Source: Phycisphaerales bacterium (GTDB taxonomy: Bacteria > Planctomycetota > Phycisphaerae > Phycisphaerales > UBA1924). Taken from it: 64,000 bases of DNA. The translations under genes were made by a program, and so were the position numbers. Below, one piece after another: positions 33,628 to 42,857 of the stretch; the stretch's first letter is position 1; the number at the start of each line of letters is the position of its first letter. The stretch is taken from NCBI GenBank assembly GCA_947459215.1, contig CANHCQ010000001.1, positions 248,001-312,000 on the forward strand, read 5' to 3'. Below the pieces are notes generated by a model. It did not search any database and had not been told where the DNA came from. It saw only the letters and a list, made by a program, of their open reading frames with translations.

Positions 33628-36222
33628 CTACTTCCGCTTGGCCGTCGACGTGCGGGACTTTCGACCGCTCGCCAACTTCGGCTCGCCGACGCCGCTGAGG
33701 ACTCGTTGTCCGCGGGTCGTTCCCTTTTTCTTACCTTCCGTGGCTTGCGGCGGGTTCGCGGTCCAGGTCACTTCGAGTTCGATGGCTTCGAGTCCCTTGA
33801 TGTCACGGGACCGCAGCAGGCCGCCCTGAAGTTCGATGTTCACTCCGTCGCGCACCGTCCGCACCACGGCGCGGCCGCCGGCGATGAACGCGCGGCTGTC
33901 GAACCGTACGGTGATCTTCTTGCCGCGCCACGTGCGGGTCGCCTCGACCTGCCCCAACTCGGTTGGCGGCACTGGATCGATGAGCAAACACGCCTCGCCC
34001 GCGGGGTCAAAGACCGGGCGGATGCCCAGCACCCACTCCAGGCTCACGCGGTTCAGCCACGCGGCGGAGCCGGTGTACCACGTCCAGCCGGCGCGGCCGG
34101 GCTTGTCGGAGAGCGGGCCGTCGACGTTGCCGGGGGTGACGTAGGGCTCGGCGAAGTAGGAATCGGCGTCCTGGCCGCGGGTCGCGGGGGCGATGCTCTT
34201 CCAGATGCGGGCGACGGATTCGTGATCGCGGCGCTTGGCGGCGGCGGCGAGGGCCCACGTTGCGGCGTGCATGTACACGCCGCCGTTCTCGCGTGAGCCG
34301 GGGCTGTAGCGGGTGATGTAGCCGATGGTGGGATCGGGGATGGTGTACGCCGGCGCGAGCAAGAGCGGGCCGTAGGGGCTGAGCAGGTGCTTCTTCACGC
34401 TCTCCCATGCGCTCGAGGCACGCTCGGCGGGTGCAACATCCGCCAAGATGCTCCAAGTCTGAGCATTCAGGTGGATCTTCCCTTCAGCGCTCTTCACGCT
34501 GCCGATCCACTCGCCGCTGTCCTTGGTGCCGTACTTGTACCAGTCGCCGTCCCAGGCGTGGGCGTTGATGGCCTTGAGGTAGCGCTCGCGCTTGGAGCGG
34601 TACCGCTTGGCGGTGGCCTTGTCTTTGGCCCGCTCGAGCACGTGGGCGAAGTTCTCGAGGACGTGGCAGAGGAACATCGCGAGCCAGACCGACTCGCCCT
34701 TTTCATCGATGCCCATCGCCGACAAGCCGTCGTTCCAGTCGCAGCTGCCGATGTGGGGCAGGCCGCGGCGGCTGGTGCGCTTGAAGGCGCGAGCGATCGC
34801 ACGCTTGCAGTGATCCAGCAGCGTGGTCTTCCACGGGCTGTCCACGAACGGGCACTGGACCTTCAGGATGGAATCGTCGCCGGTCTCGCGGATGTAGTTC
34901 GCGACGAGGAACGGCAGCCAGAGGTAATCGTCGCTGCAGGCGGTGTGGTTGCCGAAGTCGGCGAGCGCGTGCCACCAGTGGTAGACCGAGCCGTCGGCGA
35001 ACATCCGCTCGGCGTGGAGCAGGATCTGCTTGCGGGTGCCCGGGGGATCCAGCGGCAGCCAGACCTGGCTGTCCTGAAGCTGATCGCGGAAGCCGAAGGC
35101 GCCGGACTGCTGGTAGTAGCCGGTGCGGCCCCAGAGGCGGCCCGCGATCGCCTGGTAGGGCAGCCAGTGGTTGTTGAGAATGTCGAAGTCGGCCCGCTCG
35201 CTCTTGATCGAGGTGGGGGCGAGCGTCTTCTTCCAGAACGCGTGGGCGCGATCCACCGCGCCCCACGCGTGGGCCGCGTCGGCGTAGCGATCGATGTTGG
35301 CGAGGCACTTCTTGCGATCGTCGCCGATGGTGACGATGAAGTGGAGCTTCACGCTCGCGCCGGGCTCGATGGTGAGGTCGCCGCCGAGGGCCGCGGACGC
35401 GTCGCCGAAGCGGCCGAAGCCGGCCTGACGAAGTGCGGCACTGTCGCGCTCGGTGAGAGCGCGGGGCGAGGCGGTGGTGCCGTACTTGCCGAGGAAGGCC
35501 TGCTTGTCGGCGATGGCGATGGGGCGTTCAAAGTTCACGCCCGCGACGCTGTGCGCGGCGACGTAGGGCCAGGGCTTGTTCCAGTGCTCGCGCTCGCTCT
35601 TGGGACGGATGTCCCACATGTTCTTGGTGGCGATGATGGCGCGGCGGGTGGCGGATTCATCGAAGCCGATGTCGAAGAAGAGGCGGTGGAATTCACGCTT
35701 CACGTCCGGGGCGACGCCGCAGGTCCACTCGAAGTAGGAGCTGATGCGGAGATGGCGGGCCTTGCGGGACGTGTTGGTGAGCTCGACGCACCAGACCTCG
35801 ACGTGATCGACGGGATCGACGGCGATGGTCCACGAGGCCTTGATGCCGCTGCGCTGGGTGGCGAAGGTGGTGCTGCCCAGGGCGTGGGTGCAGGCGTATT
35901 CGTCGTAGCGGCGCTGGCAGGGGGCGGGGGCGAGGGACCAGACGTCGGGGGTATCAAGGGGGGCGTCGAGGTCGGCGACGTAGAGGAACTTGCCGTAGCA
36001 GTCGCGGACGAGGTCCATCTCCCAGCGGGTGAGGACGTTGTGCTGGGCGTCGTCGAACCAGGAGAACCCGCCGCCGTTCTGGCTGATGATGGTGCCGTAG
36101 CGACCGTTACAGAGGACGTTACACCAGGGCATGGGCGTGTCGTGGTTCGTGATGACGAACGCCGAGCCGGAGGGGTGCGGGGTGGGGGAGTTGTCAAAGC
36201 GGCCGAAGCGGCTGGGAAGCAT
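33628..36222 (-). CDS. GH94 glycoside phosphorylase
   Basis: 864 residues from ATG 36222 ([20 protein letters not shown]). The GH94 pattern is clear: [20 protein letters not shown] near the start, the beta-sandwich domain, and the helical barrel with [20 protein letters not shown], where Asp of FRDQLQD fits the general acid. [40 protein letters not shown] and [13 protein letters not shown] also match. The reaction is phosphorolysis of a beta-glucosyl disaccharide or oligosaccharide to glucose 1-phosphate. Cellobiose-, laminaribiose- or sophorose-type specificity cannot be read from sequence. The last ~45 residues are a basic, low-complexity extension ([23 protein letters not shown]). A LacI-type operator and consensus -35 lie upstream. 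Confidence 0.92.
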   Translation of the reverse strand: MLPSRFGRFDNSPTPHPSGSAFVITNHDTPMPWCNVLCNGRYGTIISQNGGGFSWFDDAQHNVLTRWEMDLVRDCYGKFLYVADLDAPLDTPDVWSLAPAPCQRRYDEYACTHALGSTTFATQRSGIKASWTIAVDPVDHVEVWCVELTNTSRKARHLRISSYFEWTCGVAPDVKREFHRLFFDIGFDESATRRAIIATKNMWDIRPKSEREHWNKPWPYVAAHSVAGVNFERPIAIADKQAFLGKYGTTASPRALTERDSAALRQAGFGRFGDASAALGGDLTIEPGASVKLHFIVTIGDDRKKCLANIDRYADAAHAWGAVDRAHAFWKKTLAPTSIKSERADFDILNNHWLPYQAIAGRLWGRTGYYQQSGAFGFRDQLQDSQVWLPLDPPGTRKQILLHAERMFADGSVYHWWHALADFGNHTACSDDYLWLPFLVANYIRETGDDSILKVQCPFVDSPWKTTLLDHCKRAIARAFKRTSRRGLPHIGSCDWNDGLSAMGIDEKGESVWLAMFLCHVLENFAHVLERAKDKATAKRYRSKRERYLKAINAHAWDGDWYKYGTKDSGEWIGSVKSAEGKIHLNAQTWSILADVAPAERASSAWESVKKHLLSPYGPLLLAPAYTIPDPTIGYITRYSPGSRENGGVYMHAATWALAAAAKRRDHESVARIWKSIAPATRGQDADSYFAEPYVTPGNVDGPLSDKPGRAGWTWYTGSAAWLNRVSLEWVLGIRPVFDPAGEACLLIDPVPPTELGQVEATRTWRGKKITVRFDSRAFIAGGRAVVRTVRDGVNIELQGGLLRSRDIKGLEAIELEVTWTANPPQATEGKKKGTTRGQRVLSGVGEPKLASGRKSRTSTAKRK

Positions 36223-36285
36223 GGTGGGTACTCGGGGCCGGTCTTGGAAAGGAGGAACGCACAAGACGCCACGGGAAAGGAGCGG

Positions 36286-36328
36286 ATGAAAGCGTTTACA
36301 TCGTGACAGAGTTGGAGCGTTCTGTCAA
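36286..36328 (-). promoter_or_regulatory. LacI-type operator and promoter of the GH94-led gene run
   Basis: The operator ATGAAAGCGTTTACAT is at 36286-36301. On the minus strand a perfect TTGACA (complement of 36323-36328) and CACGAT (complement of 36300-36305) are 17 bases apart, so the operator overlaps the -10/start region as expected for repression. Confidence 0.8.
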
Positions 36329-36371
36329 GGTCTGGTCAGAGTTTTCCACAGAGATCGTGGGAGAAGGGGGG

Positions 36372-36402
36372 GCAGGGGGGCACGGGAGCAGGGGAGCAGC
36401 GA
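36372..36402. repeat. G-rich GGAGCAGGGGAGCAG tract
   Basis: GGCAGGGGGGCACGGGAGCA followed by GGGGAGCAG. It resembles the tract near 14165-14215. It lies between convergent-free minus-strand genes and has no evident function. Confidence 0.6.
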
Positions 36403-36446
36403 TCTACGTCATAAATCTCGTGTCGCAGGCGTGTATCGGCGCAGGC

Positions 36447-36502
36447 CAAAAAGCACCGCGGATCGCGACGGCTCGGGGACTCCGAGTCGAGGCGATCCGC
36501 GG
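36447..36502 (-). terminator. Terminator of the PEP-CTERM gene
   Basis: CCGCGGATCGC (36456-36466) pairs with GCGATCCGCGG (36492-36502) with a second inner stem. On the minus strand TGCTTTTTGGCC follows the stem. It lies about 60 bases after the stop at 36561. Confidence 0.85.
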
Positions 36503-36560
36503 GCGGGAGATGCACGCCTCGGTCACAAGGGCCGGGACGTGTCACGGGGCAGTGGGAGCA

Positions 36561-37388
36561 TCAGGCGCGACGACGACGGGCCGCGACCAGGCCGCCGAGC
36601 GCGAGGGCCGCGAGGCTGCTGGAGGTCGGGACGACGTTGATATCGAAGTACTCGATGTCGTTGGTGGTGCCACCGGCGACGAGGGGGTTCCGGGTGTGCT
36701 GCCAGCGGAAGCCGACCCAGGAACCGTTGTTGAAGCCGTTGGCGTCAGGGCCGCCGGCGTCGAAGGTGTTGAAGATGGTGGTCATGAAGCCGGTGGTGAG
36801 GTTCTTGTACTGCACGGCGTAGGCGGCGAGAGCGCCGGTGACGCCGGGGGCGTAGTACGTGTAGCTCATCTCGAGGGTGTCGCCCTTGCTGAGACGGCCG
36901 GTGCCGTTGTTGGCTTCGCCGATGAGGCTGAAGCGCTGGTTGGCGCCACCAACGAAGACGGTGCCGTTGCCGATGACGAAGATGCCGCCTTCATCGATCC
37001 AGCCGCCGCCGCGGTCGTTGCCGAAGAACAGGCCGCCTTCGGGCTGCTGGGGCCAGAGCTGGCCGGAGCCGTCCTGGTCGACGTTGGAGTTCAGACGCAT
37101 CTTGTACGAGATCTTGAAGGACTCGCTGTTCTGGAGCGAGAGGCGGGTGGCGCCGCCGTCGCCGCTGAGCATGGCGAAGTGGCGGTTGGCGAACCGCTGC
37201 TGGCCGGGGCCCATGTCCTCGACGATGCGGACCGAGGAGGTGCCGTTGATCGTCGGGGTGATGGTGGAGCCGGGGTAGTCGTTGAAGTTGCGATACTCCA
37301 TTTTGAAGCCGTTGAAGCTGTTGATGGAGGCGCTGGCGGCGGCGGCGAAGCCGACGACGGCAAGCATGATGGAAACCCGTTGCAACAT
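36561..37388 (-). CDS. Secreted PEP-CTERM-like protein in the carbohydrate regulon
   Basis: 275 residues. ATG 37388 has AGAGGAG 8 bases upstream and starts a signal peptide (MLQRVSIMLAVVGFAAAASA). The body is a probable beta-sandwich (FKMEYRNFNDYPGSTITPTI, GGLFFGNDRGGGWIDEGGIF, VGFRWQHTRNP). The end VVPTSSSLAALALGGLVAAR followed by RRRA is a PEP-CTERM-like sorting signal, so the protein is likely processed and displayed at the surface. Its promoter has the LacI-type operator at 37482. A glycan-binding role is inferred from regulation only. Confidence 0.82.
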   Translation of the reverse strand: MLQRVSIMLAVVGFAAAASASINSFNGFKMEYRNFNDYPGSTITPTINGTSSVRIVEDMGPGQQRFANRHFAMLSGDGGATRLSLQNSESFKISYKMRLNSNVDQDGSGQLWPQQPEGGLFFGNDRGGGWIDEGGIFVIGNGTVFVGGANQRFSLIGEANNGTGRLSKGDTLEMSYTYYAPGVTGALAAYAVQYKNLTTGFMTTIFNTFDAGGPDANGFNNGSWVGFRWQHTRNPLVAGGTTNDIEYFDINVVPTSSSLAALALGGLVAARRRRA

Positions 37389-37481
37389 GATCAAATCTCC
37401 TCTCGTGAGATGTCTTTTGCTCAGGCCTCGCGAGCACTGTGAACTTGCGCACACGCCGCGCCCGCACGAAGTCGCGAACCC

Positions 37482-37534
37482 TGAAACCGTTTTCATACTA
37501 ACGTCATTCCCCTTCCTGACGCAAGTCCAAAGTG
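37482..37534 (-). promoter_or_regulatory. LacI-type operator and shared upstream element
   Basis: The operator TGAAACCGTTTTCA is at 37482-37495; a -10-like TAGTAT (complement of 37495-37500) adjoins it. GCAAGTCCAAAGTG at 37521-37534 is identical to 27625-27638, at nearly the same distance from the operator. Confidence 0.75.
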
Positions 37535-37747
37535 CGCGGAAATCGTGTTCGATCCAAGATTTCTGTCAATCTCGCGCCGAAAGCCGCACCTTCTTTGGCT
37601 TTTGCGGGTTTCGGGCGGTAAAAGGGGACATTATCGGACAATCCGGGTGTCTTTGGGTCCTGCCCCGGGGTAGCTCGCAGCACCGCCGCGAGCAAGCGGT
37701 ACACCGGTGCGGTCGGGTTTGGGCGACGACATCGGACCGGAGGCGTC

Positions 37748-38566
37748 ATGATCACGGGTCGTGAGGACGGGCTGCGGCTTTGCTGCGGCGGGTTCATTGT
37801 GTCAGATTCGAAGCACCGGCACGGAACGCGACTGGCTCCGCACCGACACCCCTTCGCGTGCGTCCATTTCGCGATTGCGGGGTGCTACGAGGAGATAGTG
37901 GACGGAAGCCCCGTGCGACTCCGACCCGGTGAGACGCTCGTCAAGCGGGCGGGTGTCGAGCACAGCAACGACTTCGGCACCGCTGGTGCCCGGACCCTGC
38001 GCGTCGAGATTCACCGGGACATCGGCGATCTTGACCGCACGTTGCGTGCGTCGCGGCGGGTCGCAGTGACGCGTGATACGCCGGAGCTTCGTGCCCTGGC
38101 GGCCCGGCTGCGGGGGCGTCTGGGCGAGACGCGGCGGACGCGCGAGCTCGCCGCGGAAGGGCTGTGCCTCCAGCTCGTTGCGGCGCTGCTCGAGGAACCA
38201 GCCCCGGAGCCGAACGATGTGGACGACTTGTCGCGACGGGCGCTGGACCTGCTCGGTCGCACGTTTCGATCGAAGGGTGCGCTCGCCGCGGTCGCAGCCA
38301 CGCTGGGGGTGGATGCTTCGCGGCTCGGGCGGCTTGTCCGTCGCGTGACAGGCCGGACCCTTGGTGAGCATCAGCGCGAGCTTCGGGTGCGATGGGTCGC
38401 CGAGCGCCTCAAGGAAAGTCGCCAGTCCGTCGGCTCGCTGAGCCTGGCCGCGGGCTTTGCGGACCAAAGTCATTGTGTGCGGGTGTTTCGCCGCGTGACG
38501 GGATTGACCCCGTCGGCGTATCGGGATGCTGCAGTCCAAGGCGTCCAAGGTGGGAAACCGTTCTAG
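37748..38566 (+). CDS. AraC-family transcriptional regulator
   Basis: 272 residues from ATG 37748. The N-terminus is a cupin-like sensor (HRHPFACVHFAIAGCYEEIV, RLRPGETLVKRAGVEHSNDF), whose His pairs suggest a small-ligand pocket. The C-terminal ~100 residues carry the two helix-turn-helix units of the AraC family (LAAVAATLGVDASRLGRLVR; GSLSLAAGFADQSHCVRVFR RVTG). It is divergent from the PEP-CTERM gene and may control that gene or the locus. Its ligand is unknown. Confidence 0.88.
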   Translation: MITGREDGLRLCCGGFIVSDSKHRHGTRLAPHRHPFACVHFAIAGCYEEIVDGSPVRLRPGETLVKRAGVEHSNDFGTAGARTLRVEIHRDIGDLDRTLRASRRVAVTRDTPELRALAARLRGRLGETRRTRELAAEGLCLQLVAALLEEPAPEPNDVDDLSRRALDLLGRTFRSKGALAAVAATLGVDASRLGRLVRRVTGRTLGEHQRELRVRWVAERLKESRQSVGSLSLAAGFADQSHCVRVFRRVTGLTPSAYRDAAVQGVQGGKPF

Positions 38567-38655
38567 AAGGTGGGCTGGGTGGGTGCGATGCTCTGGCGTT
38601 GGACTGGCGCCCGGCGTCGGGTGCCAGAGTGCGATGGCCGCATCTGGAGCATGCC

Positions 38656-39468
38656 ATGAAGAATCTGGGACTTGCGCCTTTCGCGAAGTGGGTGTTCTTG
38701 TTCACGCTGGGAGTCGCGATCGGGGCCGGCGTTCGGCGCGCGGTTGCGACCGGCACGCCGGAGACTCGGGTTGACGATGCGTCTCGGGTTGTTCTGGATC
38801 GCTGAATCGAAGCGATGGGGGGTGTGAAGCGCTTGGCCGCGATCACGTCCCGCGAGGCGGAGGGTGCCATCGAGATCGCCGCCGCGGGCATCCGCGGGGT
38901 GGTGCGGGTCCGGCAGAGCGCGGAAGGAAAGCTCGTGTCGCGCAGCGAACTCGGTGCGGCGGGCACGCTGGTTCGCGGGACCGACGGCGTTCACGCCTGG
39001 GAGATCACGCCGGGCGCGGCCCCGAAGCTGTTCGAAGGAGCCGAGCGCACGGAACGCGTCGAGCGTGCGAAGCGGCTTTTCATCGTGCCCTTGGGCCAAT
39101 CACCGGACATCGTTTCGATCGTCCACGCCGGGATTGAACGGATCGAGGGAGAGGAGTTCGAGCGTCTCGAAGTCACGTCGGTTGGTGGCGGCGTGCGCTC
39201 TTGGTTGTTCTCGAAGGCGTCCGGGCACCTGGTTCACGAGGATTCGATGGAAACCGGGCCGGCGGGGAAGATGCGCGTTCGTCTGACGCACACGCAGTTC
39301 AAGACGGTGGACGGCGTGACGTCGCCGATGGACGCGGTGCAGGACGCGGGAGGCATGAAGGTCGTCTTCACGACCGACCCGGATGCGCTCAAGTACAATG
39401 GCGTTCTCGACGCCGCGGTGTTCGTGCCGCCGCCGGAGATTCAGAAGCTGATCGATGCGGCCAAGTGA
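38656..39468 (+). pseudogene. LolA-like secreted protein gene interrupted by one in-frame TGA
   Basis: ATG 38656 has GGAGC 6 bases upstream and starts a hydrophobic leader (FAKWVFLFTLGVAIGAGVRR). The frame runs 49 codons to TGA 38803-38805. The same frame continues directly with Ile-Glu-Ala-Met-Gly-Gly, and 217 more codons follow from ATG 38815 to 39468. Joined, VVLDR-stop-IEAMGGVKRL matches the common LDRYIEAxGG opening of secreted LolA-like or outer-membrane-lipoprotein-sorting-like proteins; the body (EGEEFERLEVTSVGGGVRSW, DGVTSPMDAVQDAGGMKVVF) fits that fold. TGG to TGA is the simplest change. An alternative is two separate proteins, with the second lacking a signal peptide. Confidence 0.7.
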
Positions 39469-39472
39469 TCGA

Positions 39473-41053
39473 TCAGTTGCGGCGTTTGAGCTGGAGGCGG
39501 TCAAGCCCTGCCTGCACGAACGGATGCGCGTGGAACCACTTCCACACGTCGCCGGTGCGGGCGTTCTCGATGGCGAGCAGGAGCGGGCCCTGATCGATGG
39601 CGAGATATTCGTCGGTGGCCCAGGGCTTGGCGTCGGGGCCTTTGAGGTTGAACGCGTCGAGGAAGCCGTAGCCGCCGCCTTCGGAGGCGGGCTTGCGCGG
39701 ATCGCGCCAGGCGAGCGGCTTGCCCTGCGCATTGGTGAGGGACTGGTAATAGCGCATGGCGCGGACGGCGGCGTCGGGCTGGAAGAGGATGGCGCAGCCG
39801 GCGCCGTAGGGTGCGATCGTGCCGTCGCCCCACTCGTCGGGAGCGCGGAACTTGGAGTAATCGACGTCGCGCTTCCAGTTGGCGATGGGCAGATCGTCGG
39901 GGAAGACGCCGGCGACGAGGTAGCCCTTGGGATAGTCGGAGGCGGTAAGGCCCCAGGCGTTCACGCCGAGCGTGGGGATCTGCTTGGGATTCTCGATCGC
40001 CTTGAGGCGATGGAGAATGGTCATGCGGCGGCTGTTTTCCCACCAATCGACGGGGGAGCGGGCGGCGACGCCGAGGGCTGCGGGGTTGTCCGGCCCGAGG
40101 GCGGCGTAGTTCAGCCAGAGGTGACTGAAGGTGTTCACGAAGAGCGCGCCGGAGTAGGGGAACCAGACAACCGGGCCAGTGCTCGGGTCGAGATCGCTGG
40201 GCAGCGTGCTCGCGTCACCCTTGAAGGTGTACTGACCGAGTTGGCGGCGAAGCTTGAAGTAGAGCGCTGCGTCGACGCGGTGCTCGGGCTTGGGCGCGCA
40301 GACGGCGAGGAAGGTCGTCAGGCGGTGCTCGCAGCCGGAGTCCATCCAGTAGTAGGGCAGGACGGAGCCATCGCCGGCGGGGTTCTTCTTGTCCTTTGGC
40401 TTCCAGCCCAGGGAGATGAAGCCGCGTTCGTGGGATTTGCCCTCGGGGCCGCCGAGGAAGAAGGTCCAGTTGGCGTCGGTGAAGAGTCGGTCGCCGATGG
40501 TTTGGATTTCGCCGCCGAAGTAGGAGGAAGCGGTGAGGATGCCGGCGAAGAGGAGTGCGGAATCGATGGTGGAGACGACGTGTTCGAGGTTGGTGTCGGG
40601 GTGAATGCCGCCGGTGTTGCCGTCGAGATAGTGCTGGAAGAGTCCGGCCTTGCGGATGGTCGGATCGCGCTCGAGGGTGCGGAGCATGAGCAGGACGCGC
40701 TGTGTGGCTTGTTCGCGGGTGACCCAGCCGCGCTCGATGGCGATGGGGATGCCGGAGAGGAAGAAGCCGACGCCGGCGACGCTGATGGTGTTCTTGCTGG
40801 CGCGATCGGGCGGCATGCCGGTGGATGGGCTGGCGGTCTGCCAGAGAAACATGAAGGCGCCGTAGGAAACTTCTTCGAGGAAGGCGTCGTCGTTCTTGTT
40901 GAACTGAAAGGGCGGGCGCGCGATGGTGGTGGGGGCTTCGACGCGGATGGACTCCGCTGTGACAGGCTTGTCAGCGGCGCGGGAGCCGGAGGGAGCGGCG
41001 GCGCAGGCGGCGATGGAACCGGCGAGCAGGAGGAGCGCGGCGTGGGGGAGCAT
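39473..41053 (-). CDS. GH144-like (PF10091 glucoamylase-family) lipoprotein
   Basis: 526 residues from ATG 41053. The lipoprotein signal peptide ends IAAC, so the enzyme should be membrane-anchored and face outward. Motifs of the PF10091 family are clear: FLEEVSYGAFMFLWQTASPS, NTISVAGVGFFLSGIPIAIE, VSTIDSALLFAGILTASSYF, GFISLGWKPKDKKNPAGDGS, ESGG-type YGFLDAFNL and WATDEYLAIDQGPLLLAIEN. Characterised members include endo-beta-1,2-glucanases (GH144), though specificity varies. It probably makes oligosaccharides for the ABC transporter. It is divergent from the LacI gene with the operator at 41084 between them. Confidence 0.85.
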   Translation of the reverse strand: MLPHAALLLLAGSIAACAAAPSGSRAADKPVTAESIRVEAPTTIARPPFQFNKNDDAFLEEVSYGAFMFLWQTASPSTGMPPDRASKNTISVAGVGFFLSGIPIAIERGWVTREQATQRVLLMLRTLERDPTIRKAGLFQHYLDGNTGGIHPDTNLEHVVSTIDSALLFAGILTASSYFGGEIQTIGDRLFTDANWTFFLGGPEGKSHERGFISLGWKPKDKKNPAGDGSVLPYYWMDSGCEHRLTTFLAVCAPKPEHRVDAALYFKLRRQLGQYTFKGDASTLPSDLDPSTGPVVWFPYSGALFVNTFSHLWLNYAALGPDNPAALGVAARSPVDWWENSRRMTILHRLKAIENPKQIPTLGVNAWGLTASDYPKGYLVAGVFPDDLPIANWKRDVDYSKFRAPDEWGDGTIAPYGAGCAILFQPDAAVRAMRYYQSLTNAQGKPLAWRDPRKPASEGGGYGFLDAFNLKGPDAKPWATDEYLAIDQGPLLLAIENARTGDVWKWFHAHPFVQAGLDRLQLKRRN

Positions 41054-41083
41054 GAGGAGAGGATACGACAAAACCGCGCAGCA

Positions 41084-41097
41084 TGAAAGCGTTTTCA
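41084..41097. promoter_or_regulatory. LacI-type operator between the GH144-like and lacI-type genes
   Basis: TGAAAGCGTTTTCA. It is shared by two divergent genes, so the regulator probably controls both the enzyme and itself. Confidence 0.8.
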
Positions 41098-41145
41098 GGA
41101 GTTATTGGCACGGTTTTGGGTCGGACTGATTACCGAAGTGCTTCG

Positions 41146-41159
41146 CGAAAAGGCTTTCA
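41146..41159. promoter_or_regulatory. Weaker second LacI-type site
   Basis: On the minus strand TGAAAGCCTTTTCG matches the operator consensus at 12 of 14 positions. It lies 62 bases from the main site and 24 before the regulator start, so the two sites could support looping. Confidence 0.45.
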
Positions 41160-41182
41160 GGGGTTACCATGAGGTCGTGGCA

Positions 41183-42238
41183 ATGCGGGCCCGAATCAAT
41201 GGGAAAGCTGGCGGACGCCCGGGAGGAATGTCCCGGGGCGGAGCGTCGATTCAGGACGTGGCCCGGGAGGCCAAGGTTTCCATTGCCACGGTGAGCCGTG
41301 TTGTGAACCAGCCGACGCTGGTCACCGAGGAAACGGCGTCGCGGGTGCGCGAGGCGATCAAGAAACTCGGGTACGTGCCCAATGCCTACGCCCAGGGCCT
41401 GAGCGGGCGGGGCGGCAAGGTGCTGGGCATTGTGCTGCCGGACATCTTCGGCGAGTTCTACTCGGAGCTCCTGCGTGGTGCCGACGGCGAGGCGCGGCGG
41501 CTTGGGTACCACCTGCTGGTGAGTTCGGACGCGCACGACCACGGGCATCCGACGCGGAACGAGAATCTGGCGTTCGGGCTGATCGATGGCTTGGCGCTGA
41601 TGATGACCGAGCCGAACGTGGAGTTGTGGCGCGAGACACTGGACGCGGCGTTGCCGACGGTGGTGCTGGATGCGGAAGTGAACGAGCCGGGTGTGGACAG
41701 TGTGTCGGTGGACAACACCGAGGGGACGCGGGAGGCGACGGAACACTTGCTCTCCACGACGGCGCCGGATCGGTGCTTCTTCGTCGGCGGGCCGAAAGAG
41801 AACTTTGATACCAAGGCGCGTGCGGAGGTGTTCTGCGCGACGCTGGCGGCGGCGGGGCGGCCCTGCACCGAGCCGCAGGTGAGCTGCGGGGAGTACTCGG
41901 TGGATTGGGGGCGTGCGTGGGGGCGGGAGCGGCAGCGAGGCGCGGGGCTGAAGGGCTGCGCGGTGCTGGCGGCCAACGACGAGATCGCCTTGGGCGTGAT
42001 GCAGGCGGCCCAAGAGGCGGGCGTGCGGGTGCCGGAGGATCTGAAGATCGTGGGGTTCGACGACACGCGGCTGGCGACGCTGGTGCGTCCGAGCCTGTCC
42101 ACGGTGCGGGTGCCGCTGCAGGAAGTGGGGGCGGCGGCGGTGCGGCTGCTGGTGGAGCGGGTGACGGACAGCGAGAAGCCGGCGACGCGGATGAAGGTGG
42201 GGACGAAGCTGGTGGTGCGAGAGAGCAGCCGGGCCTGA
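41183..42238 (+). CDS. LacI-family transcriptional regulator of the carbohydrate locus
   Basis: 351 residues from ATG 41183, chosen for GAGGT 8 bases upstream; ATG 41228 starts closer to the HTH but its ribosome site is too near. The HTH is ASIQDVAREAKVSIATVSRV at 21-40, followed by a hinge helix (YVPNAYAQGLSGRGG) and a periplasmic-binding-protein-like sensor (LGIVLPDIFGEFYSELLRGA, VLAANDEIALGVMQAAQEAG, VGFDDTRLATLVRPSLSTVR). The ligand is probably a gluco-oligosaccharide. The TGAAASCGTTTWCA sites around the locus are its likely operators because they are LacI/CcpA-type palindromes and flank this gene. Confidence 0.92.
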   Translation: MRARINGKAGGRPGGMSRGGASIQDVAREAKVSIATVSRVVNQPTLVTEETASRVREAIKKLGYVPNAYAQGLSGRGGKVLGIVLPDIFGEFYSELLRGADGEARRLGYHLLVSSDAHDHGHPTRNENLAFGLIDGLALMMTEPNVELWRETLDAALPTVVLDAEVNEPGVDSVSVDNTEGTREATEHLLSTTAPDRCFFVGGPKENFDTKARAEVFCATLAAAGRPCTEPQVSCGEYSVDWGRAWGRERQRGAGLKGCAVLAANDEIALGVMQAAQEAGVRVPEDLKIVGFDDTRLATLVRPSLSTVRVPLQEVGAAAVRLLVERVTDSEKPATRMKVGTKLVVRESSRA

Positions 42239-42297
42239 GGGCTTGTGCGGTGTTTCTCGCCTCCGACGCGGGCGCGGCCCGATACCTTTGCGTGCTG

Positions 42298-42819
42298 ATG
42301 TCGGCGGATATGTCCAGATCCAAGGCGGCTCCGGCCCGGGCGTTGATCGACCCGGGGTGGCTGTTCGTCATTGCCGGGGTGGTGTTGCTTCTGGCGACGG
42401 TTTTGATTCCGGCGGCGGAGCAGGTGCGGCGTGCGAACTGGCAGCGGGATCGGGCGTTGATCGTCGAGCGGCATCGGCAGGAGCGGCTGACGCGGTATCG
42501 CGAGTTTGTGTCGGCGCTGGAGCGGGGCGAGCGGTCGCTGGTGCTGGCGCTGGCGGCGAGCCAGTTGAACCAGGTGCCGTCGGATCGCGTGCCGATCGGG
42601 GTAGGCAAGAAGTCGGGGTACACGGACATCAACGCCGGCAGCGCGAGCATTTTTCCGAACCTTGAGCCGGACCCGATCGACCTGCCGGAGTTCCGGCACT
42701 TTGACAGCACGCTGAGCCGGATGGTGACGGACGACAAGACCCGGCCGTGGATCATCGTCGTCGGTGCGGTGCTGATGTTTGTGGGCGTATTGCCGGCGAG
42801 CCGCTCGAAGCAGGCGTGA
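42298..42819 (+). CDS. Two-pass membrane protein of unknown function
   Basis: 173 residues from ATG 42298. A hydrophobic helix near residues 20-40 (GWLFVIAGVVLLLATVLIPA) leads into a long charged helix (EQVRRANWQRDRALIVERHR) that may be a coiled coil, as in septum-formation-initiator-like proteins. A second membrane helix lies near the C-terminus (WIIVVGAVLMFVGVLPASRS). No family is assigned. It lies between the LacI gene and the response regulator on the same strand. Confidence 0.7.
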   Translation: MSADMSRSKAAPARALIDPGWLFVIAGVVLLLATVLIPAAEQVRRANWQRDRALIVERHRQERLTRYREFVSALERGERSLVLALAASQLNQVPSDRVPIGVGKKSGYTDINAGSASIFPNLEPDPIDLPEFRHFDSTLSRMVTDDKTRPWIIVVGAVLMFVGVLPASRSKQA

Positions 42820-42857
42820 TGACGGCGGCGGCCCGGGGACGTTCCATAAACTAGGGG

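Noticed and set aside
34387-36306. A ~640-codon open frame on the plus strand
   Set aside because: It is antisense to the GH94 gene; the composition is artefactual.
39455-41086. A ~540-codon open frame on the plus strand
   Set aside because: It is antisense to the GH144-like gene and gives a Gly/Glu/Val-rich product without domains.
41105-41121. Sigma-54 promoter before the LacI gene (TTGGCACGG...)
   Set aside because: The -24-like half is good but the -12 half lacks the TTGC core at the right spacing.
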